Below are positions 45,129 through 57,800 of a stretch of DNA of 64,000 nucleotides, piece by piece (position 1 is the first letter of the stretch; the number at the start of each line of letters is the position of its first letter). Location: the NCBI RefSeq assembly GCF_000715075.1, contig NC_134085.1, positions 134,802,060-134,866,059 on the forward strand, in the 5' to 3' direction. Position numbers and translations under genes: made by a program. This DNA is from Nicotiana tabacum (lineage: Eukaryota > Streptophyta > Magnoliopsida > Solanales > Solanaceae). Below the pieces are notes generated by a model. That model worked only from the letters and a program-made list of their open reading frames with translations, did no database searches and was not told the origin of the DNA.

Positions 45129-47544
45129 AGGTCACATCTCAACTTAGGAAAATTCATGAATACGCGGGCTTCTTATCAATTATTTCGCACGATTCTACCG
45201 AGGCGAGCGGCCCAATCCCATAAGAGTGGTTTTATAAAAATGCCGAGTCAAACGGCCCGATACCATAAGAATATGATACATGATACTGTCGAGGCGAACT
45301 TCCCTATCCCATAAGAGTGTGGTACTGCCGAGGTGAACGGACCAATCCTTTAAGAATATGATACTGCCGAGGTGAACGACCCAATCATATAAGAGTGTGG
45401 CACTGCCGAGGTGAACTGCCCGATCCCATAAGAGTGTGGTACTACAAAGGCGAATGGCCTGATCCCATAAGAATGTGGTACTACCGAGGAACGGCCCGAT
45501 CCCATATGAATATGATATTGTCGAGGTGAACAACTCGATCCTATGAGAGTGTGTTACATGATACTTCCGAGGTGAACGACCCAATTCCATTAGAGTATTT
45601 CATGAAGTTGCTGAGGCGAAAGGCCCGATCCCATTAGAATATGAAGCTTTTATGGGTTTTTGACCCCACTCACGAATATACGTGTGAGTTATCAGGTTCA
45701 AGAAAACTTTCTGATGGATACGCACAATGCGGAAAAAATCAGTAAGGGAAGTACAATTTCTATGGTTGAACAAGTAGCTTGCCAAGTATTTAAAATAGCG
45801 AGTCCATTACTTTACGAGAGTCTAGTCTCAGGTCATAATGCGAACTAAAGCAATTGAATATGCAAGAATAACACAAATAATACAATTAAAGCATGGTGTG
45901 AGTCTAAGTCTACTGGGACATAATCAGGAATTCTAGCATACACACAGACACTCGTCACCTCATACGTGTGTAGCCCCCACAACATGTAGCACATAACAAA
46001 TATAACACGTACGGGGTAATTTCCCCTTCACAAGGTTAGACAGGAGATTTATCTCGCTCCAAAATCCGATAACCGACTTCAATGTCTTTCTAACACCTCA
46101 AACCAATGCCAAATGATCCCAAACTAATCAAAAAATGTGCAAACTAGTCAAAATATACTTCAATACTCGTAATTTAACAATTAGAAATAAATTCTCAACT
46201 CCTTAAGAAAAGTCAACAAAGAAAAACCCGGGCCCATGCGTCTGGATTTCGAAAATTACTGAAATATTATTACCCATAACTTATATAGTTTATATACTTA
46301 AAATCATCCAATTTCGTCCATGAATTGATCCTCAAATCAAGGATTTACCACCTCATAACTTTGGGGCGCAGAACCTTAATTTCTACAATTCAATCACGGA
46401 TAAAAATGATAACCAACAAAAATAATCATGGAGAAATATCTAAGTAAAGGTTATATATTTACCTCCTTATTGATACGAGAACAACGCTACAAAACTCACC
46501 TCAATCAGAGCTCTAGAACTCAAGATAGGCTCAAAATAGCAAAATGCTCAGTATGTCCATTTAAAACACTGTCCAGACAATTTTTCTTCTTCGCGTTCGC
46601 AAAGAGAAATTTTTTGTGTTGACTGATCAACCCAAATTTTCTTTTTCGCGTTCGCGAAGAACAAAGTCCGCACTAGAAACCATCAATCTTTTCCCACACG
46701 GAAATGGACATAACTTTCTCATACAACCTCAAAATTCAACATTTCTTGTAGCGATGGTTCACTAATTATGATACAGAGTTAATGGTTCAACACAATCACA
46801 AATCAAAGATCATTTGCTCAATATGTTACCCTTTATGTCCAAAGAAACAACGTTGAAACATAAAATAAGAGTGCGATACAATCCAAACACATCCAAAACA
46901 ACCCGAGGCCCCAGGACCCCGTCCAATTGTACAAACCAGTCCCAAAATATAACACGAACTTACTCAAGGCCTCAAATCACACAAAAAAAATATTAAAACC
47001 ATGAATCGACGATCAAATCCTTCTTTTAACTTTCAAACATTCAAACTTTGACGAATGCGTCCAAATTACACTTAAACATTCCAGAATGATGCCAAACTTT
47101 ATGTACAAGTCATAAATCATGATACAAACCTATTCCAAAACTCAAAACCCTAAACGGACATCGATAACACCAAAGTACACTTCAAACTAAACTTAAGAAA
47201 TTCTAAAACCTTCGAATTGCCAACTTTCCACAATAAGCACCGAAATGCTCCCGGACGATCCGATACTCAACCCAAACATTCGTTCAAGTCCGCAATCATC
47301 ATACAAACATATTAGAATCTTTAAATCCTGATTTTGAGGGCTTATACTCAAAAGTCAAAATCTTGGTCAACTCTTCTAACTTAAAGCTTTTGAATTGAGA
47401 ATTTTCCATCCGAATCAACTCTGAACTTCCCGAAATTCAATTCTGACCACGTGTACAAGTCATAGAACATGAAATAAAGCTTATCAAGGCCTCAAACTAC
47501 CCAACGATGCGCAAGATCTCAAAATGATCGGTTGGTTCATTATA
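45129..47544 (-). repeat. Minus-strand gypsy LTR, 5' part (continues from 34327-35053)
   Basis: Ends on the plus strand with gatcggttggttcattata, the reverse complement of a TGTAAYGA-type LTR start with one change. Together with 34327-35053 it makes an LTR of about 3.1 kb. It contains a 39-bp minisatellite (45195-45645) and two CGCG words near 46590 and 46650. Confidence 0.7.
45195..45645. repeat. 39-bp minisatellite in LTR, about 11 units
   Basis: Units follow the pattern ctgccgaggtgaacggccc then gatcccataagagtgtggta, with substitutions and a few length variants of about 37-46 bp. The minus strand reads as a 13-residue periodic peptide because the unit length is a multiple of three. Confidence 0.9.
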
Positions 47545-48204
47545 AATTTACCCTTCTATTTTCAAATATACAGCATTTAACTTTCCTTTAATTCGGCCAA
47601 ATTTATCCCTATTGTTATACTATCCAGCCAAGTTTACGCTTACCATCAGCAAACTTTTAAAAATTACCCCTCTGTCCGTTAGGTAACCCAAAATCTCCCA
47701 AATCATTATAGTTAAGTCACTTATTTTTCTTCTTGATCCACTATTTTAAAATAGTTGACATTTACCTGCTTTCATAATTGAAAAAAATAAGAGAAAGAAA
47801 CATTAAAATAATGCAGCGGTTAGTAAATTAAAAAATTTGAATTAGGTAGCTTGTCTAAATTCTAAAATATTTACAATACCCCAACTTTAATGAATTCGTT
47901 TCACTAAAGGTGTGGAGACTTTGCAAGTATTAGTGATAAAAGTTAAAGCTCCTGGGAGACTTTGCATTGTCAAATTCAATTTTGCTTTAATCAAATACCT
48001 ACGCATTGTGCACTCTTAAGTTAATCGACTATACTCTATACTAACTAGAAAATTACAAAATATATTTGAATATATATGTATATATATGATGGGCAGCCGC
48101 ATATAATGCATAACAAATAGATCCACTGAATTATGCGGTGTGTATATGATTGAAAAATTATGAAAATTTAAACAAATTCCAAACCATTATCACAAGAAGA
48201 GAAC
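47545..48204. other. AT-rich intergenic sequence
   Basis: No gene or repeat boundary recognised. It holds a short TA-rich run near 48065-48090 and two copies of ggagactttgca about 50 bp apart near 47930. Confidence 0.5.
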
Positions 48205-50024
48205 TGTAACGACTTGGTCGTTCCGAAAGTTAAATCCTTGTTTCCCACATTTCTGCTTTTTTATGTGCTGTTCAGCTGTGTTGAGTTACATCGAGTCGGT
48301 AGGTTTGGGTCCGGAGTAGTTTTAGAGTGAAATGAATACTTAGTCTCTTAGTTAAAAAGCTAAGTTAGAAAAGTCAACCTGAAGTTGACTTATGAGTAAA
48401 CGAATTCGGATTTAGATTTTTATGAGTCGGTTAGCTTCGTTGGGTGATCTTAGATTTAGGAGTGTATTCGGAATGTAATTTGGAGGCCCGTGGCAGAATT
48501 AGGCTTGAATTGGCGGAAATTAAAAATTTAGCGGCTTTGGTTGGCAATGAAAAATTAGGTGTCGGGATCGGAATGAAATTCCGAAAATTGGAGTATGTTC
48601 GTAGCGTCATTTGTGAAGCGTGGGCCAAAAAGTACTAAGCTAGTAGAAAATAATCTATTATAATATATAAGATAATGTACTAGATAAATAGTTAGTGGCC
48701 TAATTTATCATTACATGTGTTAATAGGTAATAAAATAAATGGGGAAATAAGTAATATTTAAAAAATGGGCTAGGGCCGTATTGTTTCCCTAATGGCCCAG
48801 GTAATGAGACTTTGGCTAAAGAAACAGTAATAAAGTTTCAGGTCATTAGCTTATACGCCTCAATTGCGATTGTAAAGAAGAGGCAATAGACGGGTCTTTG
48901 GTGGAGTTGACATCAACGAGAATCGAGAGCAAGAAGTTGACAGTTCTTAAATTCAAAATTTAGTACTCAGGTACATTATATATTTCATTCATTATATATT
49001 GCTTGAACTTGGTAAGGAAAGAATTGTTTGTTTTGTTTTATGGTAGTATTAAGAATTGAATTGTGCAATAGTTGAGCATGGCAGAATACTCATGAGGCCT
49101 TAGGAATGAATAGTTAATTTAATAAAAGAAATCTTACCTTTTAATATGGAGAAAATCAGTTAAGATTGTAACTTTTGGATCTTAATATTAGAACATTGCA
49201 TATAGAGGAAATTAATTATAGACCTTTACACACATGTAGAATGACGGGGTTATGATTTATATTTTTTATTGGTAATAATTATATAATGATTGAAAACATA
49301 ATGAATAGTAATGAGTTAAAAATTAGATGCTTCAGTTTCTTGGTGTTAGAAATATCGATGATTTGAATTCCAACTTCTTAAATGTGGCTTCTGTTTTTGA
49401 GAGCAACAGTGAGAGGGATAATAATTGTCCAGATTTGAGCTTCGTTAGCGGAATATGGGTGTCTCATACACATGAATTGAGAGACTCTTTCAAATAATTA
49501 GTCAATACTATCTATAAAACTGAGGCTAAAATTGTTGATTTTCAACGTAAGATTAGGAGCTTTGGGAGACCGAGTCCAGAGACGAGGGCATTCCGGAGTA
49601 GGATTTTACGCTGTTAAGGTAAGTAACGGTTTTAACTCTGGCTTTGAGGGTATATACCCGGAGAATTTGATATCGTGTGATTGTTTGGAGGTGATACCCA
49701 CACTAGGTGATGGGCGTGTGGGTGTATACCTCGAGGGATGGAGACTTGGTCCGTCCCATGAGGCCTCATGGTCATCATCTGTGTTTATGTAGTTACTTGT
49801 TGTTGAACTTGTTTGTCTTCATGTTAGAGATCATGCTTAGGCTTTATTCATGCTCACATTATTTGTACTTAGTCATAGAAATTATTGTACATGTTTACCT
49901 CAGTCTCTATTAATTGCTAATATGCTGTGATACGTGACGTGGGCTGTGTCACCTTATTTATTGATGATGGTGAGGCTGGTGAGGTACATGATTGAGTGAG
50001 GCCGATGACCTAGTTGTGAGGATA

Positions 50025-50235
50025 TTAATACCATAATGTGTGAGTTGTCCGCGTAGCACGTGAGTTGACCGTGCGGTCCAGGTATTAATACCATAGCGCA
50101 TGAGTTGTCCGCATAGCACGTGAGTTGACTGTGCGGGTCCAGGTATTGATACCATAGTGCGTGAGTTGTTCGCGTAGCACGTGAGTTGACCATGCGGATC
50201 CAGGTATTGATATGATAGCACGTGAGTTGTCCGTG
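50025..50235. repeat. 61-bp tandem repeat in solo LTR, about 3.3 units
   Basis: Each unit contains gcgtgagttgtccgcgtagc, then cacgtgagttgaccgtgcgg and caggtattgatacc. The first two parts are related to each other, so each unit looks like a diverged dimer. Confidence 0.85.
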
Positions 50236-50564
50236 CTTAGCGTTTGGGCTTTGGGAGCCCCTCTGGAGTCTGTACACACCCCCAGTGAGCGCAGATGTTG
50301 AGAGTATTGAGTGTTGAGTGCTGAGTGCGAGTGCTAAGTGATGGAGTGAGACATTGCTATGAGGTTGCATTTACTTTTGTTGTTGCTGCATTTATCTGTT
50401 AAATTTCTTTGTGACATTACTAAGTTATGGAATTTACTTGTTTATTCCTGTTATTTTTAAAATTGTGAAAAATAAATAATTGGACTTTTTACTTAGCTCG
50501 TCACTACTGCTCAGTTCCTTAGTTATTTCTGTTACTACTGAGTCGGTTGTACTCATACTACACC

Positions 50565-50581
50565 CTGCACTTTATGTGCAG
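50565..50581 (+). promoter_or_regulatory. LTR hairpin 1 in solo LTR
   Basis: CTGCAC (50565-50570), five-base loop, GTGCAG (50576-50581). The stem is perfect and lies about 370 bp before the LTR end. Confidence 0.5.
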
Positions 50582-50956
50582 ATCCAGGTGAGTTAGAGCG
50601 TGGCGATTATTGAGTTCAGGCCGGGTATCTATAGAGATTGCAAGGTAGCTGCCAGTGTCCGCAAGACCTTGTTACTCCTTTTGTTATTTCTTATTTTGGA
50701 CAGTTAGACAGTTATATTTCTTAGTTCATAGTTTTAGACGCTCATGACTTAGTGACACCCCGATGTTTGGGACTCGTTTTCCTATTTTATATTGTTTATA
50801 TTTAAAGTTGGTTTAGTTTATCAGGAATTAAATTATTGAAAATATTTTATTAAATTCTTATAATCAAATAAGTAGTAATATTTTGGGAATATGCTTGAAT
50901 TGTAACACGATAGGTGTCATCACGACCGTGGTCAGATTTTGGGTCGTGACAAGAAG

Positions 50957-51448
50957 TGGGTGCAATGATAATTAAAAATATTCATGAATAATTTATATAG
51001 TTTAGTACCTTTAACATTCGCATTAACAACAATTTCTAAAAATAGTGTGATTTAAATAAAAGGGATTCGGGAGATTGTGTGATTTTTTGCTAGTTAACCT
51101 ACAATCTTCAGTAATAATTGGTGTTAGAGCAAGGTTCAAGTTTCTATATATAATCTAGGGCTCACATGTTTTCACCATCTTCAACAAAGTACAAAGTAGA
51201 GAAATTCAATGAGGTTCCAATTTCAGTATATGAAAGATTATGATGAAATCGTCCCTGGTGTTACAAGAGTTATGAAAGTCAATTGATGAGGATTTTTCTG
51301 AAGAGATGAAAGAGGCAGAGAAGGCAGACCTGAAGGAGAGGGCTTCATCGGTGGAGCTACAATGCTCCAAGGATGGTCAGGCGAACACTCTTTGTCGAAA
51401 AATTATATTGTATATAAGAGTACCTACCCAATTCCCAATAGGTTTTGA

Positions 51449-51501
<53 letters not shown>

Positions 51502-52886
51502 AATATTAAAAGCCATTACCAAACAAATACTAAACCTAACTTTATAAAAATACTAGTGGTACCCATCCAGCTGTGTAGGAGCTACTTAGAGACATCGTGA
51601 TGAGCTATCTTATTTGATCTAATCCGCAGCATATGAAGTCCCCATCCCCTACTTATCTATTCTTGTCTATTTATTTCTTTTCAAATATATGTTGTTGTTC
51701 ATTTGAGATAGTTTACTCTTGTTAGATGCTCGTGATGATGTGAAACCATATTTTGGGAGTTTATAACACAGTTGTGGTCATGCTTAGACCATGTTTCAGA
51801 CATATATTTATGATATTGATTTGAGACTTATTCTGCTTTCTTATTTATATATCATGACTTCGTTAATGACTTAATAATTCGCCTCCATAATTATTATTGA
51901 GTGTTGTATTGCCTAGCAAGCAAGTTAGATGTTATCACGGTCTTTGGTGGATTTTTCGGTCGTGGCAAATATTTTTTTTATAGTAGCAAAGATCCGGTTG
52001 ACTCGGATTTTTGCAATTTTATGGGTTTATATTTCTATTTTGACCAATAAATTTAATGGTATATATATATATATATGTATATAATTAAAGAGCAACCCAT
52101 GTTAAATAAAGGGTATTTTTAATCCTAAAAATAATATTAGTGGCAATTGTGATCCAATAGGTAGAAGGAGCAGTTTTAATCCTAAAAATAACGTTAGTAG
52201 CATTTGTGATGCAATAGGTGAAAGGATGCATTTTAAAGACATTTATAATAGGTTAAAAGCATTTTTTTTACCTTTTTAACTATATTTCAGGATTAAAAAA
52301 ATGAGGTAACATCCATTTTATGTGGTGGAGCTTTATCACATGACGTTACACATAGTTATTGTTTGGAATCTATTGCAGGTATGAATATTAAAGACTAAGC
52401 CACGATTGTTGGTTAAGTATTATGTTTTTACTTATTTCATTTCACTACGTACATATAAGGTAAGTATACTATAACTTTATGCATCTAGTAAATATTTACA
52501 TTATTCAGCATCTACATATGGAAATATTGAAAAATTGAAAATTATTTAATAAAAATTCATATAGTGTAATGGAAGTTGGATGATAAAATAACCTAACACA
52601 TCATATACTGTTATTGTTAAAATGTTAAAGTAATTACTATATATAACTTATTATCATCATTATGATCTAGCATTTTAGTACAAATGTAAAATAATTACTA
52701 TATATTAACTTATTATCACGTTATGATCCAACATGTAGTTTGAAATTTCTTTTTCACTTAACTAATTAGGTAGAAATACTACCAAAATGGTATAATTCAT
52801 CCATATTTTATTAATTTATATATAACTATGACGGTAATGAAGGAGAAACCTAATATTATTTCTATACATGCAATAGATACTTGCAG
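50957..52886. other. Intergenic sequence upstream of inhibitor gene
   Basis: AT-rich. It includes a (TA)n run at 51451-51496 and a degraded segment (about 51545-51968) ending cacggtc...ggtcgtggca that resembles a decayed gypsy LTR tail. The sequence at 51380-51410 is like the edge of a degraded hAT element. No gene seen. Confidence 0.5.
51451..51496. repeat. (TA)n microsatellite
   Basis: About 23 uninterrupted TA units. Confidence 0.97.
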
Positions 52887-52893
52887 TATATAG
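52887..52893 (+). promoter_or_regulatory. Probable TATA box of inhibitor gene
   Basis: TATATAG lies 108 bp before the ATG. Transcription would be expected to start near 52920. A second TA-rich candidate is at about 52905. Confidence 0.45.
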
Positions 52894-52936
52894 AGTTGCA
52901 TATTTGTATATTTTAACTCATTCCTATTTTGCTTAA

Positions 52937-53119
52937 ATGGAATTCCTTTATATCATCACTTGCATTCACTTAAAAAATTCAAACCGAAATATTATAGAAA
53001 ATGACTTCTTCTTTTGCTTCCTATTTCCTTCTTCTTATACTTGTTGCAAACTTGTTCTACTTTCAGACCTCTTCTGCGGACAATGCAAGCGACGAGGCAT
53101 TAATAATGAATATATGTAG
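52937..53119 (+). other. Upstream ORF overlapping the inhibitor start
   Basis: An ATG at 52937, out of frame with the main ATG, opens 60 codons and stops inside the main frame. If transcription starts near 52920 it lies in the mRNA and could reduce translation. Its start context is weak (T at -3, G at +4). Confidence 0.3.
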
Positions 53120-53540
53120 ACAAGTACAAGATTCCACATTCTGCTTAAATACTTTCAGACAAAATCTACATACTCATCCATATATTCCTACTGAAGTAAC
53201 GCGAGTTACTATCAGCCAATCATTACAACATGCTACCAACAATCGTATTTTCATACAGACATCAAAAGAGAATTCAAAAGACAAAGAAGTCCAAGACTTG
53301 TATACTATTTGTGACAGCGGCTATGGGTTAATGATAAGTTTTCTTCAAGATGCTACCTTATCATTAGCTAAAAAAGATTATAGTGCTTTGGAAAATTCAC
53401 TTCCCAAGTGTCCCAGATTTGTGACCGACTGTCAAAGTGTATTTGGTAATAAATCAACACCCGAATTATTAGACAGAAATAGGAAACAGTTAGATCTTGT
53501 ATTAATGGCAAATATTGCTAAAGGCTTTATCAATAAATAA
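53001..53540 (+). CDS. Invertase/pectin methylesterase inhibitor-like secreted protein
   Basis: A single intronless frame of 179 residues, the usual size of this plant family, whose members bind and inhibit cell-wall or vacuolar invertase or pectin methylesterase in the apoplast. Residues 1-26 form a signal peptide: a hydrophobic run FLLLILVANLFYF with likely cleavage after SSA. Mature-domain landmarks are the first cysteine pair C39 and C48 (helical hairpin), C104 in DLYTICDSGYG, and C137/C144 in LPKCPRFVTDC, with the family's LQDATLSLAKKDY helix between. The fourth conserved cysteine is most likely C144; C137 is extra. The ATG has A at -3, and TAA is followed by AATAAA-like sequence. Invertase and methylesterase inhibitors cannot be told apart here, and I see no PKF motif. 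It is the only intact host gene in the window. Confidence 0.88.
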   Translation: MTSSFASYFLLLILVANLFYFQTSSADNASDEALIMNICRQVQDSTFCLNTFRQNLHTHPYIPTEVTRVTISQSLQHATNNRIFIQTSKENSKDKEVQDLYTICDSGYGLMISFLQDATLSLAKKDYSALENSLPKCPRFVTDCQSVFGNKSTPELLDRNRKQLDLVLMANIAKGFINK

Positions 53541-54829
53541 ATGTTTATTCCTTATAAGTTAAGTTGCCTTAAAAGCTAGCACTTATAATGAGAAAACAGA
53601 TCGTGCAACAAATTAGTCGTACTTATTTTTCAGGTGATTTATATCATGTCTAAACTTATTATTTTCATTTCAGCCTTTGCATATTCGTATATAATATTTG
53701 CAAGAATTCTTTTCTTTTTTACTTCTCATTTGTTACATTTTTATTTATCTTAATTGACAGGTCATAAGTTACGAATTAACTTCAAAATATATCACATTCA
53801 TAAAATAATATACACAAATATGTTAGTTCAAATTATTTTGATGCATGTAGATAAGGAAAGACATAAGGAAAACTCACGTCCCTTCATTATTCAGTAGTAA
53901 ATGTGTTTTGATGCACAATCGCATTTTGCTCGCTCTTTTTCTTTCCTTTTATTGTTTCTCCAAAATCCAAGCACAAAAACAATGTTGCTTTGAGGTGACT
54001 CTCTTTTATTATAAACAAGTTGAAAGTTGAAATTTCACCATGGCTCTTGCAATTTGTGTTGTATAACTTATCAAGAGAACATAGCTTGCACCAATTTTCT
54101 AGATGCCAATTACTTATGAGTTCTTTTATAATTTCATCTAAATAATAAAAAATACTTCAATTTCAAGCAATTTATATATCTTGTAAGTCAATTCATCCTT
54201 AATTTGGAATTAAAACTTAAATCCCCTAACCCCCAATAAAAAAAGCCATTAGCAGCAAATTTAAAACTCAAATGTTAAGTTCGTATTTGATCTTTTGCTA
54301 ACCACATGTGATGATCATAGAATATTTGGTCCTTTCAAGTTCATATTTTTTACATTCTTGTTAATAGGCAAAGTTGACAAGCCTCAATAGGATTAGTATA
54401 GTAAGGTTAGCCCGGTTTGTGTTATATGGGTAACAATACCGGTGCTATTGTCCCCCTTATTTGTACTTTTCCTAATTGATATATTTTTCTTTTCTGTTAT
54501 TAATAAAAAAACTAGCCCTAGGCACTTGCCTAGTGGATTGCCAAAAAAAAACACATATGACGATCTGATAGGTCGTTTTGAGTGTTGGCCCTTAATTTCA
54601 TATTTTGAGACCTCTATTAATTCCATTTAATATTTCTCAATTTTTACACTGGGTTGTTGTTGTTGTTGTTGTTGTTGTATTTCTCAATTTGCGTGTGCAA
54701 TCCGTGTCGATTTCCAAAAAGGTTTTACATAAAATTTTGAAAAAACATGATTTTTTGCTTTAAAAATAACTTGAGTTGAATACGGTACATATTATGTGTA
54801 AACTATCCCGGATCAGTATTATGATGATC
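53541..54829. other. Intergenic sequence downstream of inhibitor gene
   Basis: AT-rich, no gene. It contains a perfect short palindrome CTAGGCACTTGCCTAG near 54518-54533, a short fragment resembling a gypsy LTR start (about 54558-54630, cgatctgataggtcgttttg), and a SINE tail remnant at 54644. Confidence 0.55.
54644..54677 (+). mobile_element. 5'-truncated SINE tail, (TTG)n, with 13-bp target duplication
   Basis: A 34-bp segment TTACACTGGG followed by TTG repeats is flanked on both sides by tatttctcaattt (54631-54643 and 54678-54690). A (TTG)n tail is known from the tobacco TS SINE family. The exact flanking duplication indicates target-primed insertion of a heavily 5'-truncated copy. Confidence 0.7.
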
Positions 54830-57800
54830 TGTAACAACCCGACCGGTCGTTTAGAGCTTTTGAATTTTGCTCGCCAGTTCTCGGGCATGACTAGCCCCGT
54901 GTGTTGTATTATGATTTATGTAAATTATCGATTTTGATTTTCATGGTGATCAGAATAAATTTAGAAGAACAGTTCTCAGTTTAAAGCTTTAAATTTGAAA
55001 GGTTTGACCAAGTTTTGACTTTTTAGTATTCGATCTCGAATTTGGATTTTTATGATTTGTTTGGCTCCGTTAGATGATTTTGGACTTGGGAGCGCATCCA
55101 GAATGTATTTTGGAGGTCCATGGTAGATTTAGGCTTGAATTGGCGAAATTGAAAATTTGGCATTTTCCGGTCGGCAGTGAAAATTTTGATATCGGGGTCG
55201 GAATGAAATTCCGGAAATTGAAGTAGGTCCATTGTGTCATTTGTGACGTGTGTGCAAAATTTCAAGTCATTCAGACGAGGTTTGATAGACTTTTTGATCA
55301 AATTTGGAATTCGGAAGTTTTGAAATTCTTATGCCTGAATTCGAGGGTGATTCGAGTACCAAAGGTTGGAACAAGTTTGAATAATGTTATGGGATGTGTT
55401 GGCATGTTTGGTTGAGGTCCCGAGGGCCTCGGGTGAGTTTCGGGGTAGTTTCGGATCATTTCTAGGCCATTTCTAGCTGTTGATTTGGCTTCAGGGTTGT
55501 ACAATGCGTTAGCACAGATTTGACCGCGTTAGCATAGAGAAAATTTGGAAAAATGGAATTGTGCTATGTGATCGCGTAAGTCTTCCCGCGATCGCATAGA
55601 GTAAAATTTCTGCTGCACTGACCCGACTTTGGAAGCTTATAACTCACAATTTATAAGGAATTTGAAGATGATCCAAAAATAAAAGTTGTAGCCCTTGATG
55701 TTTAGTTTTCAGAAAGTTAAACCAATTGTACTTTGGAGTTTTGTACAAAAAGCTATGATCATTATACTAGAAGTTGTCCGGAAGGGTTGGAGAAATTTGT
55801 TATACGCGATCGCGAGGGAATGGTTGTGATGCCTAGGCAGAATTATAAAGTACTCTATTTCGAGGATTTCGACCATTTTTGCATTTTTGGAGCTATGGAG
55901 CTCGGATTGAGGCGATTTTTGAAGGGATTTTCAGATGATTGATTGGGGTAAGTGTTCTTCCCTCAAATTTTGTTAAATCTCATGATTATGTCTTGATTCT
56001 TATCATTTAATTTGGAAATTTGGGGTGAAAATTGGGGAAAATGGAAGAAGATTTGGAGAGTTGATTTTGGGGATTTGGATGACCATTTGATGTCGGATTT
56101 TGGTGAATTTGATATGGGTAGACTCGTGAGCGAATGGGTATTACAGTTTTGTGATTTTATCGGATTCCGAGACATGAGCCCGGGGCCGGGTTTGAGCCAA
56201 TTTTGGGATTTTTTGAGCTAATTTGATTATTTTCGCTTGGGCTTTGTTCCTTTAGCATATATTGATGATAATATACTGATTTTGATTAGATTTGAGGTAG
56301 TTGAAGGCGGATTCGAGAGGCAAAGGCATTACAGGCTAGAGTTTGGACCAAATAGAGGTAAGTAATGATTGTAAATATTTGTCTTGAGGGTATGAAACAC
56401 CGGATTTCACATCATTGTGCTACTTTGAGGTGACGCATACGCTAGATGATAAGCGTGGGTTCGTGCACCATTGGGGATTGTGACTTAGTCCCCGTACGAC
56501 TGTTAAGTCGCGTATTTGATTGAAAACTATTTGCTATCATTGTGTTCTGGAAATTATTACCATGTTTTGGGCCTCGTGCCAACTGTTTTGGACCATTAGG
56601 GGATTTTTACTACTATGCCTCACTGTTTTTACTTCATATTTGTATTCAGTCATGTTGTATTCTACTATTTTCATAACTCAACCATATTTGCTTCGTTTTG
56701 ATATTTTAAATGATATTTTGGGCTGAGCATTATGTTTTACTATTGCCCGAGTGGCATGAGAGATTTTTGACTAAGTGAGGCCGAGGGCCTGTGTTGTGAG
56801 GATATTATGGGATCGGGCTGCACACCGCAGCAGTGTGGTACTGATTTATGATTATGAGGCTGAGGGCCTAATTTGTTACGCCATGAGATGTCTTGATATG
56901 AGGCCGAGAGCCTATTTGATTATGCCACGAGATGGCTTGTTATTGCGCTTGGGCCGTAAGGGGCCCCTCCCGGAGTCTGTACACCCCCAGTGAGCGTGGG
57001 CACCCAGTGTGAGATGTGATATAGCCTGAGGGACTAATGTTGTTCTATGTTATTGCCCGAGGGGCTGATGTTGTTCCATGTTATTGCCCGAGGGGCTGAT
57101 GTTGTTACATGTTATTGCCAGATGGGCTGATGTTGTTCCATGTTATTGCCCGAGAGGTGGTTCTTGATTTATGTTATGCTCAAGGGGCTGAATACTAATG
57201 ATTGTGAGGTAGCCCGAGGGGCTAGTTCTGTTGATATTATGCCAGAGGGGCGGTTTATGGTACATGTTTTGCTCGAGGGGCTGTTTACGTTTCTATCCTT
57301 TTTACTCACTGTTTTATCACTCGTTTGAAACTATTAAAAAATTAAAAGATTTTACCGAAACTGAGCATGATTTACGAAGTAAATGATTTCTGTACTGTGT
57401 TGGAAATATTCTGCATTTGTTGTAGCGTTTTGACGTGGTTTACGTGTTTTCTTACTGCTCATCTTTCATTTACTTTTATTACTTACTGGGTTGGCGTACT
57501 CACATTAATCCCTGCACCGTGTGTGCAGATTCATGTATTTTTGAACCCGATAGAGGATGTTGATTGATCAGTGGTAGAGTAATTGGAGTTAGCAAGGTAG
57601 CCGCTCGACGTTCGCGGCCCTGCTTTTCTCACTCTTGTGTTTCTTAGACTGTTTTATTATATTTTCAGACTCTTCGTTGTATTCAGACCATAGTAGATAC
57701 TCTTGACTTGTGACACCCCGATGTCGGGCTTGTGTATTTATTCTGCACGGTTCATTTAGACTTTCATTATGAAATATTTGATTAATTAAAGACTTAAAAA

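Larger units (their letters stand above)
48205..50951 (+). mobile_element. Solo LTR, gypsy type, 2.75 kb
   Basis: Runs from TGTAACGACTTGG to GTCGTGACA. The flanks agaac (48200-48204) and agaag (50952-50956) are a target duplication with one mismatch. No primer site or internal region follows. It carries a GGGCT/AGCCC hairpin (50246-50260), a CTGCAC/GTGCAG hairpin (50565-50581) and a 61-bp tandem repeat. Confidence 0.85.

Noticed and set aside
45195..45590. 131-codon periodic protein on the minus strand
   Set aside because: Open only because the repeat unit is 39 bp; it lies inside an LTR with no coding signals.
45195..45645. Possible CRISPR-like array
   Set aside because: Units are head-to-tail without unique spacers and diverge gradually, which is a minisatellite. 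The host is a plant.
49954..50370. 138-codon minus-strand frame in the solo LTR
   Set aside because: It overlaps the tandem repeat and shows no known domain.
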